Assembly (NCBI RefSeq): GCF_021129215.1
Contig: NZ_JAJOLP010000001.1
Span: 3,038,001-3,102,000 of the forward strand
Origin: Agromyces sp. S2-1-8
Lineage (GTDB): Bacteria > Actinomycetota > Actinomycetes > Actinomycetales > Microbacteriaceae
Direction: 5' to 3'
Length of the DNA stretch: 64,000 bases
Part shown: positions 63,161 through 64,000 of the stretch, one piece after another
How the letters are laid out: each line of letters opens with the position of its first letter
How positions within the stretch are numbered: the stretch's first letter is position 1
Translations under genes and position numbers: made by a program
The notes under the pieces: generated by a model
Databases searched by the model: none
Told to the model about the DNA's origin: nothing
The model's input: only the letters and a program-made list of their open reading frames with translations

Positions 63161-64000
63161 TCACACGCGAGGCTTCTCGCGCATCTCGATGGTCTCGATC
63201 TCGTCGCCGACCTGGATGTCGTTGTACTTGCCGAGGCCGATGCCCGCCTCGAAGTCCGTACGGACCTCGGTGACGTCGTCCTTGAACCGGCGGAGCGACT
63301 CGATGGCGAGGTTGTCGCCGACCACGACGCCGTCGCGGATGACACGGGCCTTCGCGTTGCGCGTGATGGTACCGCTGCGCACGATGACACCGGCGATGTT
63401 GCCGAACTTCGAGGAGCGGAACACCTCGCGGATCTCGGCGACACCCGACTGGACCTCCTCGTACTCGGGCTTGAGCATGCCCTTGAGCGAGTTCTCGATG
63501 TCGTCGATCGCGTTGTAGATGACCGAGTAGAAGCGCACGTCGACGCCCTCGCGGGCGGCGCGCTCGCGCGCCTTCACGTCGGGACGCACGTTGAACCCGA
63601 TGACGATCGCGTTGTCGATCGTGGCCAGGTCGATGTCGCTCTCGGTGATCGCACCCACACCGCGGTGGAGGATGCGCAGCTGCACCGAGTCGTCGACCTC
63701 GATCTTCATGAGCGACTCCTCGAGCGCCTCGACGGCACCCGACACGTCGCCCTTGATGATGAGGTTGAGCGCCTCGACCTTGCCCTCTTCGAGTGCACGC
63801 GTGAAGTCCTCCAGCGAGATGCGCTTGCGGGCCTTGGCGAGCTGCGCGTTGCGCTCGGCGGCCTCGCGCTTCTCGGCGATCTGGCGGGCGGTGCGGTCCT
63901 CGTCGGTGACGAGGAACGTGTCGCCGGCGCGCGGAACGCTCGAGAGGCCCTGCACCTGCACCGGACGCGACGGGGTCGCGGCGGTCACGGGGTCGCCGTT
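63161..64000 (-). CDS. infB: translation initiation factor IF-2, C-terminal part (5' end beyond window)
   Basis: 280 codons visible. They cover the end of domain II ([20 protein letters not shown]), domain III, and the C-terminal fMet-tRNA-binding domain ([20 protein letters not shown], then [20 protein letters not shown]). The GTPase domain lies past base 64000. rbfA follows after 59 bases. Confidence 0.97.
   Translation of the reverse strand, partial: NGDPVTAATPSRPVQVQGLSSVPRAGDTFLVTDEDRTARQIAEKREAAERNAQLAKARKRISLEDFTRALEEGKVEALNLIIKGDVSGAVEALEESLMKIEVDDSVQLRILHRGVGAITESDIDLATIDNAIVIGFNVRPDVKARERAAREGVDVRFYSVIYNAIDDIENSLKGMLKPEYEEVQSGVAEIREVFRSSKFGNIAGVIVRSGTITRNAKARVIRDGVVVGDNLAIESLRRFKDDVTEVRTDFEAGIGLGKYNDIQVGDEIETIEMREKPRV

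Overview
The window is very GC-rich (about 70% by eye), tightly packed, and rich in GTG starts and 4-base stop/start overlaps (ATGA or GTGA). It looks like an actinobacterial chromosome of the order Micrococcales, most likely family Microbacteriaceae. This rests on gene content (GlnA4-type amine ligase, LAETG sortase substrate, CsoR/CopA pair, infB-rbfA and truB-ribF blocks), base composition and the abundant GGATGCCTCG motif; no rRNA was available to confirm it. No tRNA, rRNA, CRISPR array or intact transposase was seen.

Layout. 1-5.3 kb: an aldehyde dehydrogenase (cut by the window edge) with a GAF/HTH regulator, a PrsW-type membrane protease and a GlcD-like FAD oxidase. 5.4-6.9 kb: an Ada-AlkA alkylation repair fusion. 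6.9-16.8 kb: what reads as a complete oxidative L-fucose route: a FadR-type regulator, an ABC sugar importer with a FucU mutarotase, then fucose dehydrogenase (AKR), fuconolactonase, fuconate dehydratase, ketodeoxyfuconate dehydrogenase (SDR) and diketodeoxyfuconate hydrolase (FAH), expected to give pyruvate plus L-lactate. 17-21 kb: a second FAH protein, an alpha/beta hydrolase opposite a MarR regulator, and aspartase. 21-28 kb: an ethanolamine/amine permease opposite a GlnA-like ligase, gamma-glutamyl hydrolase, aldehyde dehydrogenase, SDR and FadR regulator, i.e. a gamma-glutamylated amine route, with the same 23-bp inverted repeat in front of each divergent arm. 28-33 kb: nucleobase and phosphate transport. 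33-35 kb: a Nudix protein and phosphofructokinase.

34.7-37.0 kb is the one accessory patch: an unassignable stretch, a sliver of an IS21-type istA/istB pair, and the detached 3' end of an RHS-repeat toxin gene followed at 3 and 10 bases by two small two-helix membrane proteins. This is the best candidate for an undescribed system (toxin tip plus membrane immunity proteins).

37-46 kb: SNF2 helicase, ZIP transporter, a DUF2207 membrane protein, copper ATPase with a divergent CsoR-family regulator and operator, and a glycerophosphodiesterase. 46.5-52.2 kb: a deoxyribose catabolic block (SorC-type DeoR, DeoC, aldehyde dehydrogenase, and a hollowed-out aldehyde dehydrogenase paralogue) with a divergent ROK kinase. 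52.4-64 kb: MFS exporter, ribF and truB with two small membrane proteins, then panE, a LAETG surface protein, a uridine-kinase-like protein, mutY and a LysR gene lying between truB and rbfA-infB, genes that are neighbours in many actinobacteria.

Regulation visible in the sequence: several paired operators, strong bidirectional terminators between convergent genes, and at least a dozen genes where a TANNNT -10 hexamer sits only 6-7 bases before the start codon, implying leaderless transcripts.
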